From Sphingobacterium corticibacterium (GTDB taxonomy: Bacteria > Bacteroidota > Bacteroidia > Sphingobacteriales > Sphingobacteriaceae), in NCBI RefSeq assembly GCF_004208525.1, contig NZ_SGIT01000005.1, positions 62,001 through 126,000 of the forward strand: a DNA stretch of 64,000 nucleotides, read 5' to 3'. Numbering within the stretch: the stretch's first letter is position 1; each line of letters starts with the position of its first letter. Positions 33,298 through 42,452 of this stretch are shown here, piece after piece. The translations under genes and the position numbers were made by a program. A model generated the notes under the pieces. That model was not told the DNA's origin and ran no database searches. It saw only the letters and a list, made by a program, of their open reading frames with translations.

Positions 33298-34296
33298 ATG
33301 TCAAAAATACATGCTGCAATTACTGCAGTAAACGGATACGTTCCTGACTACGTCCTAACAAATCAGGAACTGGAAACGATGGTTGACACCAACGATGAGT
33401 GGATTGTAACACGGACAGGAATTAAAGAGCGGAGAATCCTTAAAGGGGAAGGTAAGGCTACATCGGACTTGGCTGTTCCTGCTGTTAAAGGTTTATTGGA
33501 AAAGCGTGGTATTTCCGCTGACGAAATTGAATTGATCATCTTCTGTACCAGTACGCCGGATATGCTGTTTCCGGCAACAGCAAATATTTTAGCGGATAAA
33601 ATCGGTGCTAAGAAAGCTTGGGGGTACGATCTCCAAGCAGCATGTTCTGGTTTTTTATTTGGTTTGACTACTGCAGCTCAATTTATAGAATCAGGTAAAC
33701 ACAAAAAGGTCCTGGTAGTAGGTGCCGATAAAATGTCTTCTGTCGTTAATTACGAAGATCGTAATACCTGTATTTTATTTGGTGACGGCTGTGGATGTGT
33801 ATTGTTGGAACCCAATGATGAACATAACGGAATTATTGATGCGGTTTTGAAAACAGATGGTTCAGGAGGCCCATATTTAAATATAAAAGGTGGAGGTTCT
33901 TTAAATCCGGCAACTCACCAAACGGTAGACGCTGGTCTTCACTATGCTTATCAAGAAGGACGTACCGTATTTAAATTTGCCGTCACCAACATGGCTGATG
34001 TGGCTGTAGAAGTGATGGAGAAAAACCATTTGACTTCAGAAGACGTGGATTGGCTTGTACCACATCAAGCAAATAAACGCATCATCGATGCTACCGCGGA
34101 GCGTGCGGGACTTTCAGAAGATAAGGTCATGGTCAATATTCACAAATACGGAAATACAACCAGTGGTACGATTCCTCTTTGCCTATGGGAGTGGGAGAAT
34201 CAGTTGAAAAAAGGAGATAACTTGATATTAGCAGCTTTTGGTGGTGGTTTTACCTGGGGAGCGGTTTATCTCAAATGGGCTTATACAAAAGCATAA
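33298..34296 (+). CDS. fabH: 3-oxoacyl-ACP synthase III (FabH)
   Basis: 332 residues from ATG 33298 (MSKIHAAITAVNGYVPD); the open frame reaches into plsX but this start removes the overlap and fits the family. It condenses acetyl- or branched acyl-CoA with malonyl-ACP to begin fatty-acid synthesis. The catalytic triad is seen: Cys116 in LQAACSGFLFG, His in VPHQANKRI, and Asn in HKYGNTTSGT. Operon with plsX upstream; accB and accC follow. Confidence 0.95.
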   Translation: MSKIHAAITAVNGYVPDYVLTNQELETMVDTNDEWIVTRTGIKERRILKGEGKATSDLAVPAVKGLLEKRGISADEIELIIFCTSTPDMLFPATANILADKIGAKKAWGYDLQAACSGFLFGLTTAAQFIESGKHKKVLVVGADKMSSVVNYEDRNTCILFGDGCGCVLLEPNDEHNGIIDAVLKTDGSGGPYLNIKGGGSLNPATHQTVDAGLHYAYQEGRTVFKFAVTNMADVAVEVMEKNHLTSEDVDWLVPHQANKRIIDATAERAGLSEDKVMVNIHKYGNTTSGTIPLCLWEWENQLKKGDNLILAAFGGGFTWGAVYLKWAYTKA

Positions 34297-34310
34297 AAAT
34301 ATTAGTTAAC

Positions 34311-34349
34311 TTTAACCCAGTTATGCGTTAGCCTTAAATCTGGGTTAAA
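34311..34349 (+). terminator. Hairpin between fabH and accB
   Basis: TTTAACCCAG (34311-34320) pairs with CTGGGTTAAA (34340-34349) across a 19-nt loop. Only a short T-rich stretch follows, so it may be an attenuator or processing site more than a full terminator. Confidence 0.45.
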
Positions 34350-34395
34350 ATTTATCGTGAGAAATTTATACACAAGAAACAAACCTACTAGAAAT

Positions 34396-34890
34396 ATGAG
34401 TATGGATATTAAACAGATTCAAGACCTGATCAAATTTGTTGCTAAATCAGGAGTGAACGAAGTCGCTATCGAAGAAAAAGACTTTAAAATTACTATAAAA
34501 ACAAATCAGGAGCCGACCTATGTTACGGCGACCGTCCCAAATCCAGTAGCACTTCCGCCACAACCTGTTGCACCAGCTGCACCGGTAGCAACGGCCAATC
34601 CAACACCAGTAGCACCAGCATCGAATGCACCCGCGACCGAGTCTTCAAACCTCATCACCGTAAAATCACCGATGATCGGTACCTTTTACCGTGCCGCCGG
34701 ACCAGATAAACCCCTATTTGTGAATGTAGGTGACGAAATCGCGCCGGGTAAAATATTATGTATTGTGGAGGCTATGAAGCTTTTTAATGAAATTGAATCA
34801 GAGGTTTCGGGTAAGATTGTAAAAATATTGGTGAATGACGCACAACCTGTGGAATTCGATCAACCCCTATTCTTAGTTGATCCATCATAA
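34396..34890 (+). CDS. accB: Biotin carboxyl carrier protein of acetyl-CoA carboxylase
   Basis: 164 residues from ATG 34396 (MSMDIKQIQDLIKF); the GTG at 34357 would add an atypical basic leader. The N-terminal helical part is followed by a Pro/Ala-rich linker (about 60-95) and the biotinyl domain with VEAMKLFNE, whose Lys carries biotin. It shuttles carboxyl groups between AccC and the carboxyltransferase. accC starts 14 bp downstream. Confidence 0.95.
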   Translation: MSMDIKQIQDLIKFVAKSGVNEVAIEEKDFKITIKTNQEPTYVTATVPNPVALPPQPVAPAAPVATANPTPVAPASNAPATESSNLITVKSPMIGTFYRAAGPDKPLFVNVGDEIAPGKILCIVEAMKLFNEIESEVSGKIVKILVNDAQPVEFDQPLFLVDPS

Positions 34891-34904
34891 GGAGATTACA
34901 AAAA

Positions 34905-36266
34905 ATGTTCAAAAAAATATTAATAGCAAATAGAGGGGAGATTGCGCTTCGTATCATTCGTACTTGTCGCGAAATGGGTATTAAAAGTGTTGCTGTTTAT
35001 TCTACGGCAGACCGCGATAGCTTACATGTACGTTTCGCCGACGAGGCTGTTTGTATCGGACCTCCTGCAAGTAAAGATTCTTATCTAAGTATTCCCAATA
35101 TCATTTCGGCAGCCGAATTAACAAATGCGGATGCCATCCACCCTGGATATGGTTTTTTATCTGAAAATGCTAAATTTTCCGCTATCTGTGCCGAATATGG
35201 TATTAAATTCATTGGCGCTACATCTGAACAGATAGAGAAAATGGGCGACAAAGCTTCGGCAAAAGAAACTATGAAACAGGCAGGTGTGCCCACCGTGCCC
35301 GGTTCCGATGGTTTAGTTCCCGATGTAAAAACAGGTATTAAACTGGCCAATGAAATTGGTTATCCTGTTATCTTAAAAGCTACTGCTGGTGGAGGTGGAC
35401 GTGGAATGCGTATTGTATGGAATGACGGAGAGTTTGAACCCGCATGGGATTCTGCCCGTCAAGAAGCCGGAGCAGCATTCGGCAACGATGGAATCTACCT
35501 AGAAAAATTTGTAGAAGATCCCCGTCACATCGAAATACAGGTAATTGGAGATCAATATGGCAAGGTTTGTCATTTATCAGAACGTGATTGTTCGATACAG
35601 CGACGCCACCAAAAGCTGGTAGAAGAAGCGCCTTCTCCATTTATTACACCGGAACTCCGTGAAAAAATGGGAGCAGCTGCCATCAAAGGTGCACAGGCTG
35701 TAAATTATGAAGGAGCGGGTACGATCGAATTTTTGGTCGATAAACACCGTAATTTCTATTTCATGGAAATGAACACCCGTATTCAAGTGGAACACCCTGT
35801 TACTGAAGAGGTCATTAATTTTGATCTTATCAAAGAACAGATTAAGGTAGCTGCGGGTATTCCGATTTCTGGAAAAAGTTACGAACCAACCGGACACGCC
35901 ATTGAATGTCGTATTAACGCGGAAGATCCCTTCAACAATTTCCGTCCGTCACCAGGTAGAATTACAAATTTTCATTCGCCAGGTGGACATGGGGTTCGCG
36001 TAGATACACATGTATATGCGGGATATACCATCCCTCCAAATTACGACTCGATGATCGCCAAATTAATTTGTGTTGCACAAACACGTGAAGAAGCTATCAA
36101 TACCATGGAGCGCGCATTGCGTGAGTTTGTGATCGAGGGCGTAAAAACAACGATTCCGCTTCACATACGTTTAATGCGTGACCCAAACTTTAGAGCGGGC
36201 AATTTTACAACAAAATTCATGGAAACATTTGACCTCACGGAATATCCGGACGAAGAGGTTGAATAA
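34905..36266 (+). CDS. accC: Biotin carboxylase of acetyl-CoA carboxylase
   Basis: 453 residues. It carboxylates biotin on AccB using ATP and bicarbonate. The N-terminal KILIANRGEIALRI is the family start. The ATP-grasp glycine-rich loop KATAGGGGRGMRIV, the RDCSIQRRHQKL block and the MNTRIQVEHPVTE block with catalytic residues are intact. Length matches E. coli AccC (449). It ends the fatty-acid operon; a terminator follows. Confidence 0.96.
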   Translation: MFKKILIANRGEIALRIIRTCREMGIKSVAVYSTADRDSLHVRFADEAVCIGPPASKDSYLSIPNIISAAELTNADAIHPGYGFLSENAKFSAICAEYGIKFIGATSEQIEKMGDKASAKETMKQAGVPTVPGSDGLVPDVKTGIKLANEIGYPVILKATAGGGGRGMRIVWNDGEFEPAWDSARQEAGAAFGNDGIYLEKFVEDPRHIEIQVIGDQYGKVCHLSERDCSIQRRHQKLVEEAPSPFITPELREKMGAAAIKGAQAVNYEGAGTIEFLVDKHRNFYFMEMNTRIQVEHPVTEEVINFDLIKEQIKVAAGIPISGKSYEPTGHAIECRINAEDPFNNFRPSPGRITNFHSPGGHGVRVDTHVYAGYTIPPNYDSMIAKLICVAQTREEAINTMERALREFVIEGVKTTIPLHIRLMRDPNFRAGNFTTKFMETFDLTEYPDEEVE

Positions 36267-36286
36267 AATTTCCTTTACATACAGTT

Positions 36287-36320
36287 AAAATACCATTCTT
36301 CTAAATAAGAATGGTATTTT
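36287..36320 (+). terminator. Rho-independent terminator after accC
   Basis: AAAATACCATTCTT (36287-36300) pairs perfectly with AAGAATGGTATTTT (36307-36320); 6-nt loop, and further T follows. It ends the accC transcript 20 bp after its stop. Confidence 0.8.
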
Positions 36321-36346
36321 TGTTTTGTTTCAGAAACAACATTAGG

Positions 36347-37219
36347 ATGTCAACGTCAAACGATTTAATTAAAGCTATAAAACAAAAAGGAAAGAACCTC
36401 GAAGGAGAAATGTCATTCTTTGAACACTTGGAAGTGCTTAGATGGCATATTATACGTTCAGTTATCGCTATTGCGGTATTTGCTATCCTTTCCTTCACCT
36501 TTTACGATTTCGTCTTCAATCAGATTATTATGGGGCCGAAAAACCTCGACTTCTGGACCTATCGGATGATGTGTAAAGTGGGCGATTTGCTCAGTTTGGA
36601 TGGTTTTTGTGTAGAAAAAATCCCTTTTAATATCATCAATACGGAGATGGCAGGGCAGTTTATGTTGCAGATCAATTCGTGTTTATTGATGGCTGTTGCC
36701 TTGGGCTTTCCTTATTTACTCTTCGAAATCTGGCTCTTTATAAAGCCTGCTCTAACAGAGATAGAAAAGAGTTCTGCACGTGGGTTTGTTTTTTATGCGA
36801 CCGTACTATTTGTTATCGGCGCATTATTTGGTTATTATATTGTCGTTCCACTCTCCGTCAATTTCTTGGCTAATGTATCTTTAAGCGAAGAAATCACCAA
36901 TCAAATTACGATTGACTCTTACTTGTCGCTTATAGCTACATTAACATTAGGTTGCGGCGTTGTGTTTTTGCTACCTATCGTGATATTTATATTATCTAAA
37001 CTCGGTTTGATGACCCCAGCCTTTATGCGGGCAAGCAGACGATATGCTGTCGTCATTATTTTAATCATTGCTGCTATCATAACGCCAACAGCCGATGTAA
37101 TCACCTTATTAACTGTCAGTGCCCCCATGTTCCTGCTTTATGAGTTGAGTATCATGGTGTCTGCTAATGTCCATAAGCGAAAACTGGAAAAAGAAAAGGA
37201 ATTTTATAATCAGAAATAA
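36347..37219 (+). CDS. tatC: Sec-independent translocase TatC
   Basis: 290 residues from ATG 36347 (MSTSNDLIKAIKQ); the frame open from 36311 would begin inside the accC terminator. It is the receptor subunit of the twin-arginine pathway in the inner membrane. MSFFEHLEVLRWHIIRS is the typical N-terminal motif, and six membrane segments can be traced, with FLLEIWLF-type LLFEIWLFIKPALTEIE and RRYAVVIILIIAAIITPTAD. tatA is not adjacent. Confidence 0.93.
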   Translation: MSTSNDLIKAIKQKGKNLEGEMSFFEHLEVLRWHIIRSVIAIAVFAILSFTFYDFVFNQIIMGPKNLDFWTYRMMCKVGDLLSLDGFCVEKIPFNIINTEMAGQFMLQINSCLLMAVALGFPYLLFEIWLFIKPALTEIEKSSARGFVFYATVLFVIGALFGYYIVVPLSVNFLANVSLSEEITNQITIDSYLSLIATLTLGCGVVFLLPIVIFILSKLGLMTPAFMRASRRYAVVIILIIAAIITPTADVITLLTVSAPMFLLYELSIMVSANVHKRKLEKEKEFYNQK

Positions 37220-37227
37220 AAAAGATC

Positions 37228-37665
37228 ATGTCTAAAAAAATTGCAATAGGAAGTGACCATGCCGGATTTGAATATAAAACGGCTGTACTTGCGTTTCTTC
37301 AAGATGAAGGTTACACGGTAGAAGATTTTGGTCCGGCAACAGCCGACTCCGTAGATTATCCTGATTTTGCACATCCGGTAGCTACGAGTATCGAAAATGG
37401 TCAAAACGAATTGGGGATATTAGTCTGTGGGAGTGCCAATGGCGTAGCTATTACGGCCAATAAACATCAAGGTATTCGGGCTGCCATTGCGTGGCAAAAT
37501 GAAATATCAGCCTTAGCAAGGCAACATAATAATGCGAATATCGTATGCATCCCTGCTCGCTTTATCGACATCGAACTGGCAAAAAAAATTGTAAAAACAT
37601 TTTTGACCACCGATTTTGAAGGAGGCAGACACGGCACACGTGTAAATAAGATTGCCTGTACATAG
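37228..37665 (+). CDS. rpiB: Ribose-5-phosphate isomerase B
   Basis: 145 residues of the RpiB/LacAB family, interconverting ribose-5-P and ribulose-5-P in the pentose phosphate pathway. The start MSKKIAIGSDHAGFEYK holds the active-site Asp-His, and ILVCGSANGVAITANK has the family G-[ST]-G-x-G loop as CGSANG with its catalytic Cys. Length is typical. It follows tatC by 8 bp. Confidence 0.93.
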   Translation: MSKKIAIGSDHAGFEYKTAVLAFLQDEGYTVEDFGPATADSVDYPDFAHPVATSIENGQNELGILVCGSANGVAITANKHQGIRAAIAWQNEISALARQHNNANIVCIPARFIDIELAKKIVKTFLTTDFEGGRHGTRVNKIACT

Positions 37666-37728
37666 TGAAATAATAAATGATAGCGGTCAGGCATCAATGG
37701 GACGCTAGACAGAGAGTTAATATGAGTT

Positions 37729-39297
37729 ATGATTAAAAATTGGATTACAGCTTTTTTGCTCGTTCCGATACTCCATAGTTGTGTGGTAGCACAACGACAA
37801 GATTCGGTACAAGTAAAATATGCGGATCTCCTGACAGTGGAAACCGCGCGCGAGCATTTGACATTATTGGCATCACCATCGTTTGAAGGGCGTGGCACGG
37901 GTCAACAAGGCGGTGAAAAAACGGCACACTACCTTGCCGAACAGTTTGCTTCTTACGGCTTAAAAGCACCGGTAGATGGGAGCTATTTCCAGCCTGTAGA
38001 CCTGGCAAAGATTTCCTATCAAGTACAACAGTTCATGATCAATGGAACTGCTTACGAAAATGGCCTAGATTTCTTCGTACAGGGTGACAATAAAAAAAAC
38101 ACCTATCACGCGGATGATATCGTATTTGTCGGGTATGGCATTCAAGACAAGAGACATAATGATCTGGCTAATCTGGACATCCGGGATAAGGTGGTTTTAG
38201 TGATCAATGAAGGCGAACCAAAAGATGCAAACGGTCATTCCATCGTTACAGGCAGCACAAAAATGTCAGAATGGGCCAGCAGTCGATTTAAACGGGTGCA
38301 GGAGCTTCTCAAAAAAAATCCAAAAATGATTTTGGCGACTGGCGATTATGTTGATCAAAACATGGAAAGGTTTGGGAAACGTTTAGTTAGTGGGCGATTC
38401 TCTTTGGATGATGGAAATGATGACGTCTCGGGTACATTCAAACCACCAGTGGTCAATATTTCTCCAAAATTAGCCAATGAAATACTTGCCAAGCGTAAAA
38501 CCAGCCTTGAACAGCAGAAAAGTAACCCTACTACGTTCTCCATTCCAACAAAGCTAGAGGCCGAAATGGGTGTTACCAAAGAGAAGTTGACAGATCCCAA
38601 TGTACTTGGCTTATTAGAAGGTTCAGACTTAAAAAATGAGATTGTTGTCATCGTTGGGCACTACGACCATGATGGTATCCTACCGGATGGCACATTTTTT
38701 CCTGGGGCAGACGATAACGGTTCGGGTACGGTCGGCGTATTGGAGCTTGCCCGTACTTTTGCAGAAGCGAAGAAAGACGGCAAAGGCCCTCGCAGAAGTT
38801 TATTGTTTATTGGTTTAGCGGCCGAAGAAAAGGGACTGCTAGGCTCGAAGTTCTATGTCGAAAACCCTATCTTTCCGCTTGAAAATACCGTTGCCTGTAT
38901 CAATATGGATATGATTGGACGTGTAGATGACAAGCATCTGAACGGAAACCACAATTATATCCACGCCATTGGACTGGATAAATTGAGCTCTACATTAAAG
39001 CAGATAACAGAAACTGCAAACAATACCTATACGCAAATGGAATTGGACTATATGTATGATGACCCGAAAGATCCCCTGCGTCTATATTATCGTTCGGATC
39101 ATTACAATTTTGCTGAAAAAGGTATTCCGTCCGCATTCTTTTTTTCGGGGTTGCACCCACATTACCATACGCCAGATGATACAGTTGACAAAATAGACTT
39201 TCCGATGATGGTAAAACGGGAGAAATTGGTATTCCACGTGACTTGGGAAATTGCCAATCGTGATAAGCGGTTATCCGTTGATTCTAATAAAGAGTAG
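37729..39297 (+). CDS. M28-family zinc aminopeptidase with PA domain, secreted
   Basis: 522 residues. A hydrophobic N-terminus (ITAFLLVPILHSC) is a signal peptide, possibly with a lipobox at Cys18. A protease-associated domain sits at about 110-270. The M28 catalytic part has the metal and catalytic residues: VGHYDHDG, GADDNGSGTVGVLE, LAAEEKGLLGS (general base Glu), INMDMIG, and RSDHYNFAEKGIP with the last His ligand. It would cut N-terminal residues from peptides in the periplasm or outside. The aldo/keto reductase gene follows 16 bp downstream. Confidence 0.9.
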   Translation: MIKNWITAFLLVPILHSCVVAQRQDSVQVKYADLLTVETAREHLTLLASPSFEGRGTGQQGGEKTAHYLAEQFASYGLKAPVDGSYFQPVDLAKISYQVQQFMINGTAYENGLDFFVQGDNKKNTYHADDIVFVGYGIQDKRHNDLANLDIRDKVVLVINEGEPKDANGHSIVTGSTKMSEWASSRFKRVQELLKKNPKMILATGDYVDQNMERFGKRLVSGRFSLDDGNDDVSGTFKPPVVNISPKLANEILAKRKTSLEQQKSNPTTFSIPTKLEAEMGVTKEKLTDPNVLGLLEGSDLKNEIVVIVGHYDHDGILPDGTFFPGADDNGSGTVGVLELARTFAEAKKDGKGPRRSLLFIGLAAEEKGLLGSKFYVENPIFPLENTVACINMDMIGRVDDKHLNGNHNYIHAIGLDKLSSTLKQITETANNTYTQMELDYMYDDPKDPLRLYYRSDHYNFAEKGIPSAFFFSGLHPHYHTPDDTVDKIDFPMMVKREKLVFHVTWEIANRDKRLSVDSNKE

Positions 39298-39313
39298 AAA
39301 AAAACAAACAGAT

Positions 39314-40303
39314 ATGGAATATAGAAACTTAGGTAACAGTGATCTGCAAGTATCTGCCATTACATTCGGCGCTTGGGCGGCTGGAGGATGGATGTGGGGC
39401 TCGACTGATCGAAAAGAAGCTATTGAGGCTATCCGAGCTTCCTATGATGTAGGCGTAACATCCATCGATACTGCTCCTATATACGGACAAGGAACAAGCG
39501 AGGAGATCGTCGGTGAAGCCATACGGGACATTTCACGTGATAAAGTACAGCTCTTGACAAAATTTGGTATGCGGTGGGATCTGGATTCCGCAAAAGGCGA
39601 CTTCGCTATGCATACAAAAGATAACAATGGTAAAGCATTAGATGTCTACAGATATGCTGGAAAAGAAAGTGTCATATATGAATGTGAACAAAGTTTGAAA
39701 CGTTTAGGAACGGACTATATCGATTTGTATCAAATTCATTGGCCGGATTCCACTACACCGATTTCGGAAACTTTTGAAGCGGTCTCTCGATTAATAGAAC
39801 AGGGAAAGGTACGTTACGCAGGCGTATGCAATTATTCCAGCACACAAATGGCAGAAGCGGAACAAACAGTAAATCTTGTTTCCAATCAGGTTCCTTTTAG
39901 TATGGTTAACCGAAGCATTGAAGTGGAAACAGTTCCGTACTGTATAGGACATGACAAATCCATTTTAGCCTATAGCCCGCTTCAACGTGGTCTGTTAACT
40001 GGTAAAATTCATCCAGGCTATACTTTTCAGGAAGGCGATCACCGCGCTTCTTCGCCTCATTTCCAGCCTGCCTTTATCGAGAAAACAAATGTACTGTTAA
40101 ATAAGATAAAACCTATCGCAGACAGCAAAAATGCATCTTTAGGGCAATTGGTGCTAAGATGGACGATTGAACGCCCTGGCATCACCGTCGCATTAGCGGG
40201 AGCTCGCAATGCACAACAAGCTATACAAAATGCCCAAAGTATAGACATTCAATTGACAATGGAAGAAATTGAAAGGATAAATCAATTGGTAGACGATTTT
40301 TAA
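39314..40303 (+). CDS. Aldo/keto reductase
   Basis: 329 residues from ATG 39314 (MEYRNLGNSDLQVS); the longer frame would run into the peptidase gene. TIM-barrel NADPH-dependent oxidoreductase. The catalytic tetrad is visible: Asp in SIDTAPIYGQG, Tyr in the same motif, Lys in LLTKFGM, and His in YQIHWPD. The cofactor region reads ALAGARNAQQAIQNA near the C-terminus. Substrate unknown. A terminator follows. Confidence 0.92.
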   Translation: MEYRNLGNSDLQVSAITFGAWAAGGWMWGSTDRKEAIEAIRASYDVGVTSIDTAPIYGQGTSEEIVGEAIRDISRDKVQLLTKFGMRWDLDSAKGDFAMHTKDNNGKALDVYRYAGKESVIYECEQSLKRLGTDYIDLYQIHWPDSTTPISETFEAVSRLIEQGKVRYAGVCNYSSTQMAEAEQTVNLVSNQVPFSMVNRSIEVETVPYCIGHDKSILAYSPLQRGLLTGKIHPGYTFQEGDHRASSPHFQPAFIEKTNVLLNKIKPIADSKNASLGQLVLRWTIERPGITVALAGARNAQQAIQNAQSIDIQLTMEEIERINQLVDDF

Positions 40304-40322
40304 ATAGGCAATACACTTAAAG

Positions 40323-40358
40323 AAACGTCTCATGGCTTGGCTATGAGACGTTTTTTTT
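40323..40358 (+). terminator. Rho-independent terminator
   Basis: AAACGTCTCAT (40323-40333) pairs with ATGAGACGTTT (40343-40353); T8 run follows the stem. Clear intrinsic terminator after the aldo/keto reductase gene. Confidence 0.9.
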
Positions 40359-40366
40359 TATAATTG

Positions 40367-40397
40367 CTTGCAATTTCAATTTCTTCTTTTATATTTG
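40367..40397 (+). promoter_or_regulatory. Promoter of the YtrA-type ABC operon
   Basis: TTG (40367-40369), a 20-bp spacer and TATATTTG (40390-40397) fit the Bacteroidota -33/-7 consensus. The operator palindrome directly overlaps the expected transcription start. Confidence 0.75.
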
Positions 40398-40399
40398 CA

Positions 40400-40421
40400 G
40401 TGTATTAATATACTAATACAC
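40400..40421 (+). promoter_or_regulatory. GntR/YtrA-type operator
   Basis: GTGTATTA (40400-40407) and TAATACAC (40414-40421) form a perfect inverted repeat with a 6-bp centre, just downstream of the -7 element. A YtrA-like GntR regulator is encoded in the same operon (42095), so it most likely binds here and represses its own operon. Confidence 0.75.
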
Positions 40422-40434
40422 TAAACTTTCTATT

Positions 40435-41274
40435 ATGATAGCAATCAATAATCTCTCTTTCCATTACAAAAAAGATATGACCATCCTTGGTGATATCAGT
40501 GCAAGGCTTTCACCCGGTCATATTTATGGTCTATTGGGTTTGAATGGTGTCGGAAAAACAACATTCCTCAAACTTATCTGCGGATTGTTGTTTCCAAAAA
40601 CCGGAACAGTAATAACAAACGGTTTCACGCCTTCCGAACGGAAGGTTACATTTTTATCGGATGTCTATTTTGTAACGGATGAAGTGGATTTACCGTCATG
40701 GACGATCTCTAATTTCATCGATATTTATAGTCCATTGTATCCCAAGTTCGACCAGTCTTATTTCGAAGAAATACTGCTTGCATTTCACGTGGATAGAAGA
40801 GAAAAAATAAAATCATTATCCTATGGACAACGCAAAAAAGTAAACATTGCTTTTGCTTTGGCAACTAATACAAATTTGCTTTTGATGGACGAACCAACAA
40901 ATGGTCTCGATATTCCCTCCAAAACACAATTTAGAAAATTGATGGCCCGGCATGTGTCTCCGGATAGGACAATTATCATATCTACCCATCAGATTCGGGA
41001 TATCCATCAACTCATCGATCACCTGCTCATTTTGCAAAACTATACACTGGCTCTGGACGCTCCAATTGATGAGTTGGACAAGCAAATCAAATTCCGACAA
41101 GGAACGTATCCAGAAGCGTTGTACACAGAAAGCGGACCAAATGGCGATGTCAATATCTTGGCGAATACCAATGGCGAAGAAACACCTTTTGATATCGAAT
41201 TATTTTTCAACGCAATTTCTAACCATCCTGATTTTTTAAAACAATTATCAAATGCTAAATATTTACAGCCATGA
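40435..41274 (+). CDS. ABC transporter ATPase (YtrB-like)
   Basis: 279 residues. Walker A GLNGVGKTT (35-43), signature LSYGQ (128-132), Walker B LLLMDEPT (148-155) and ISTHQIRDI with the H-loop are present. The LSYGQRKK form of the signature is typical of single-ATPase exporters controlled by YtrA-type regulators. It overlaps the membrane-protein gene by 4 bp, so the two form the transporter. Substrate unknown; relatives respond to cell-wall antibiotics. Confidence 0.9.
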   Translation: MIAINNLSFHYKKDMTILGDISARLSPGHIYGLLGLNGVGKTTFLKLICGLLFPKTGTVITNGFTPSERKVTFLSDVYFVTDEVDLPSWTISNFIDIYSPLYPKFDQSYFEEILLAFHVDRREKIKSLSYGQRKKVNIAFALATNTNLLLMDEPTNGLDIPSKTQFRKLMARHVSPDRTIIISTHQIRDIHQLIDHLLILQNYTLALDAPIDELDKQIKFRQGTYPEALYTESGPNGDVNILANTNGEETPFDIELFFNAISNHPDFLKQLSNAKYLQP

Positions 41275-42092
41275 GCAAACAACTGCATATTAAGCGCTTA
41301 AAAATAGCGATGAAAGAACTATTCCAATCATATAAGCTGCTGCTATATACCATGCCGCTCTTTATATTATTTTTCTTTGCATTGCTGTATTTTGTTCCGG
41401 GCGGTATATTTTATAACCGGCTTTTCAACCCAGCTGCTTTCCCCAACCAAGAGATATGGATACAGACTATATTGAGCACACGTTTTGACGAAAGGATATT
41501 TATTTTGCTGTTGCCAATAGCTTATACCATGATTTCAACTTGGCGTCACTTTGAGGTACTGAACAAATCCGAACGCATCAATCTGACACCTATCACTTAC
41601 TTAGAACGAACGGTAGCTATTACGCTTTTTTGTGTTGCTGGATTACTATTGGGTACACTTTGTTTCATCCTATACGACCATATTTCGGTTTGGTGGTTCA
41701 AGCATCTGTATTACGAACAAGTATTGCGTTATCTGGAGCAACAGGGTGATTTATATCCGAGTATAGGAAAAAGCACCGTTTTCTTTACTATTCCAATCTG
41801 GAATATCGGCATGATATCCATTGTCGTTCTATCGTTAATGCCGCTTTATTTTCTATCAAGAGTATTTTTCAAGAAATACAGCGTCTTTTTATTTTGGGTG
41901 TTAATGGTGGGTATATGGACGATGCTTTTTTCTACTTTCTATAGCCTGCGGCCACAAGCGGTCAATGCTAACGCTTTCCCCATAACATTGCAACAAGGGA
42001 TCCCTGTAATCATTTCCACCATCCTGTATATAGTGTACTGGTGCTTAGCCATGGCTACATTTTATCACAAACTAAAAGAAAAGGAGATCTAG
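41271..42092 (+). CDS. ABC transporter membrane subunit
   Basis: 273 residues with about six membrane segments (for example LLLYTMPLFILFFFALLYFV, IFILLLPIAYTMISTW, TLFCVAGLLLGTLCFILYD and IPVIISTILYIVYWCLAMA). No named family signature is recognised, but the 4-bp overlap with the ATPase gene and the GntR gene 3 bp downstream identify it as the permease of this exporter. Confidence 0.8.
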   Translation: MSKQLHIKRLKIAMKELFQSYKLLLYTMPLFILFFFALLYFVPGGIFYNRLFNPAAFPNQEIWIQTILSTRFDERIFILLLPIAYTMISTWRHFEVLNKSERINLTPITYLERTVAITLFCVAGLLLGTLCFILYDHISVWWFKHLYYEQVLRYLEQQGDLYPSIGKSTVFFTIPIWNIGMISIVVLSLMPLYFLSRVFFKKYSVFLFWVLMVGIWTMLFSTFYSLRPQAVNANAFPITLQQGIPVIISTILYIVYWCLAMATFYHKLKEKEI

Positions 42093-42094
42093 CC

Positions 42095-42451
42095 ATGCAG
42101 TTTAACAGCGAAAAAGCCATATATCTACAAATTACGGAGTTTGTCATGGAGAAAATTCTGAAAAAGGAATGGCTCGCCGACCAGAAGATACCGTCTGTAC
42201 GCGATTTAGGTGGTGAACTGGAAGTAAACCCCAATACCGTGATGCGCGCCTACGATATCTTGCAACAGCAGGAAATCATCTATAATAAGCGCGGCCTAGG
42301 TTTTTTTGTCGCGACAGATGCTAAGTCGTCCATTGTGGCGTTACGGAAAAAGCAGTTTATCGACGTCGAATTGCCGCATTTTTTTAATACCATCGATCTG
42401 CTGGGTATATCGTTGGAAGAAATCAATTTTTATTATCAAAAACAGCACTAA
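42095..42451 (+). CDS. GntR-family regulator, YtrA subfamily
   Basis: 118 residues from ATG 42095 (MQFNSEKAIYLQITEFV). One winged helix-turn-helix, with the GntR signature KIPSVRDLGGELEVNPNTVM, and only a short C-terminal dimerisation helix, which defines the YtrA subfamily. It is expected to repress the operon by binding 40400-40421. The frame open from 42041 overlaps the permease gene and is not used. Confidence 0.9.
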   Translation: MQFNSEKAIYLQITEFVMEKILKKEWLADQKIPSVRDLGGELEVNPNTVMRAYDILQQQEIIYNKRGLGFFVATDAKSSIVALRKKQFIDVELPHFFNTIDLLGISLEEINFYYQKQH

Positions 42452-42452
42452 C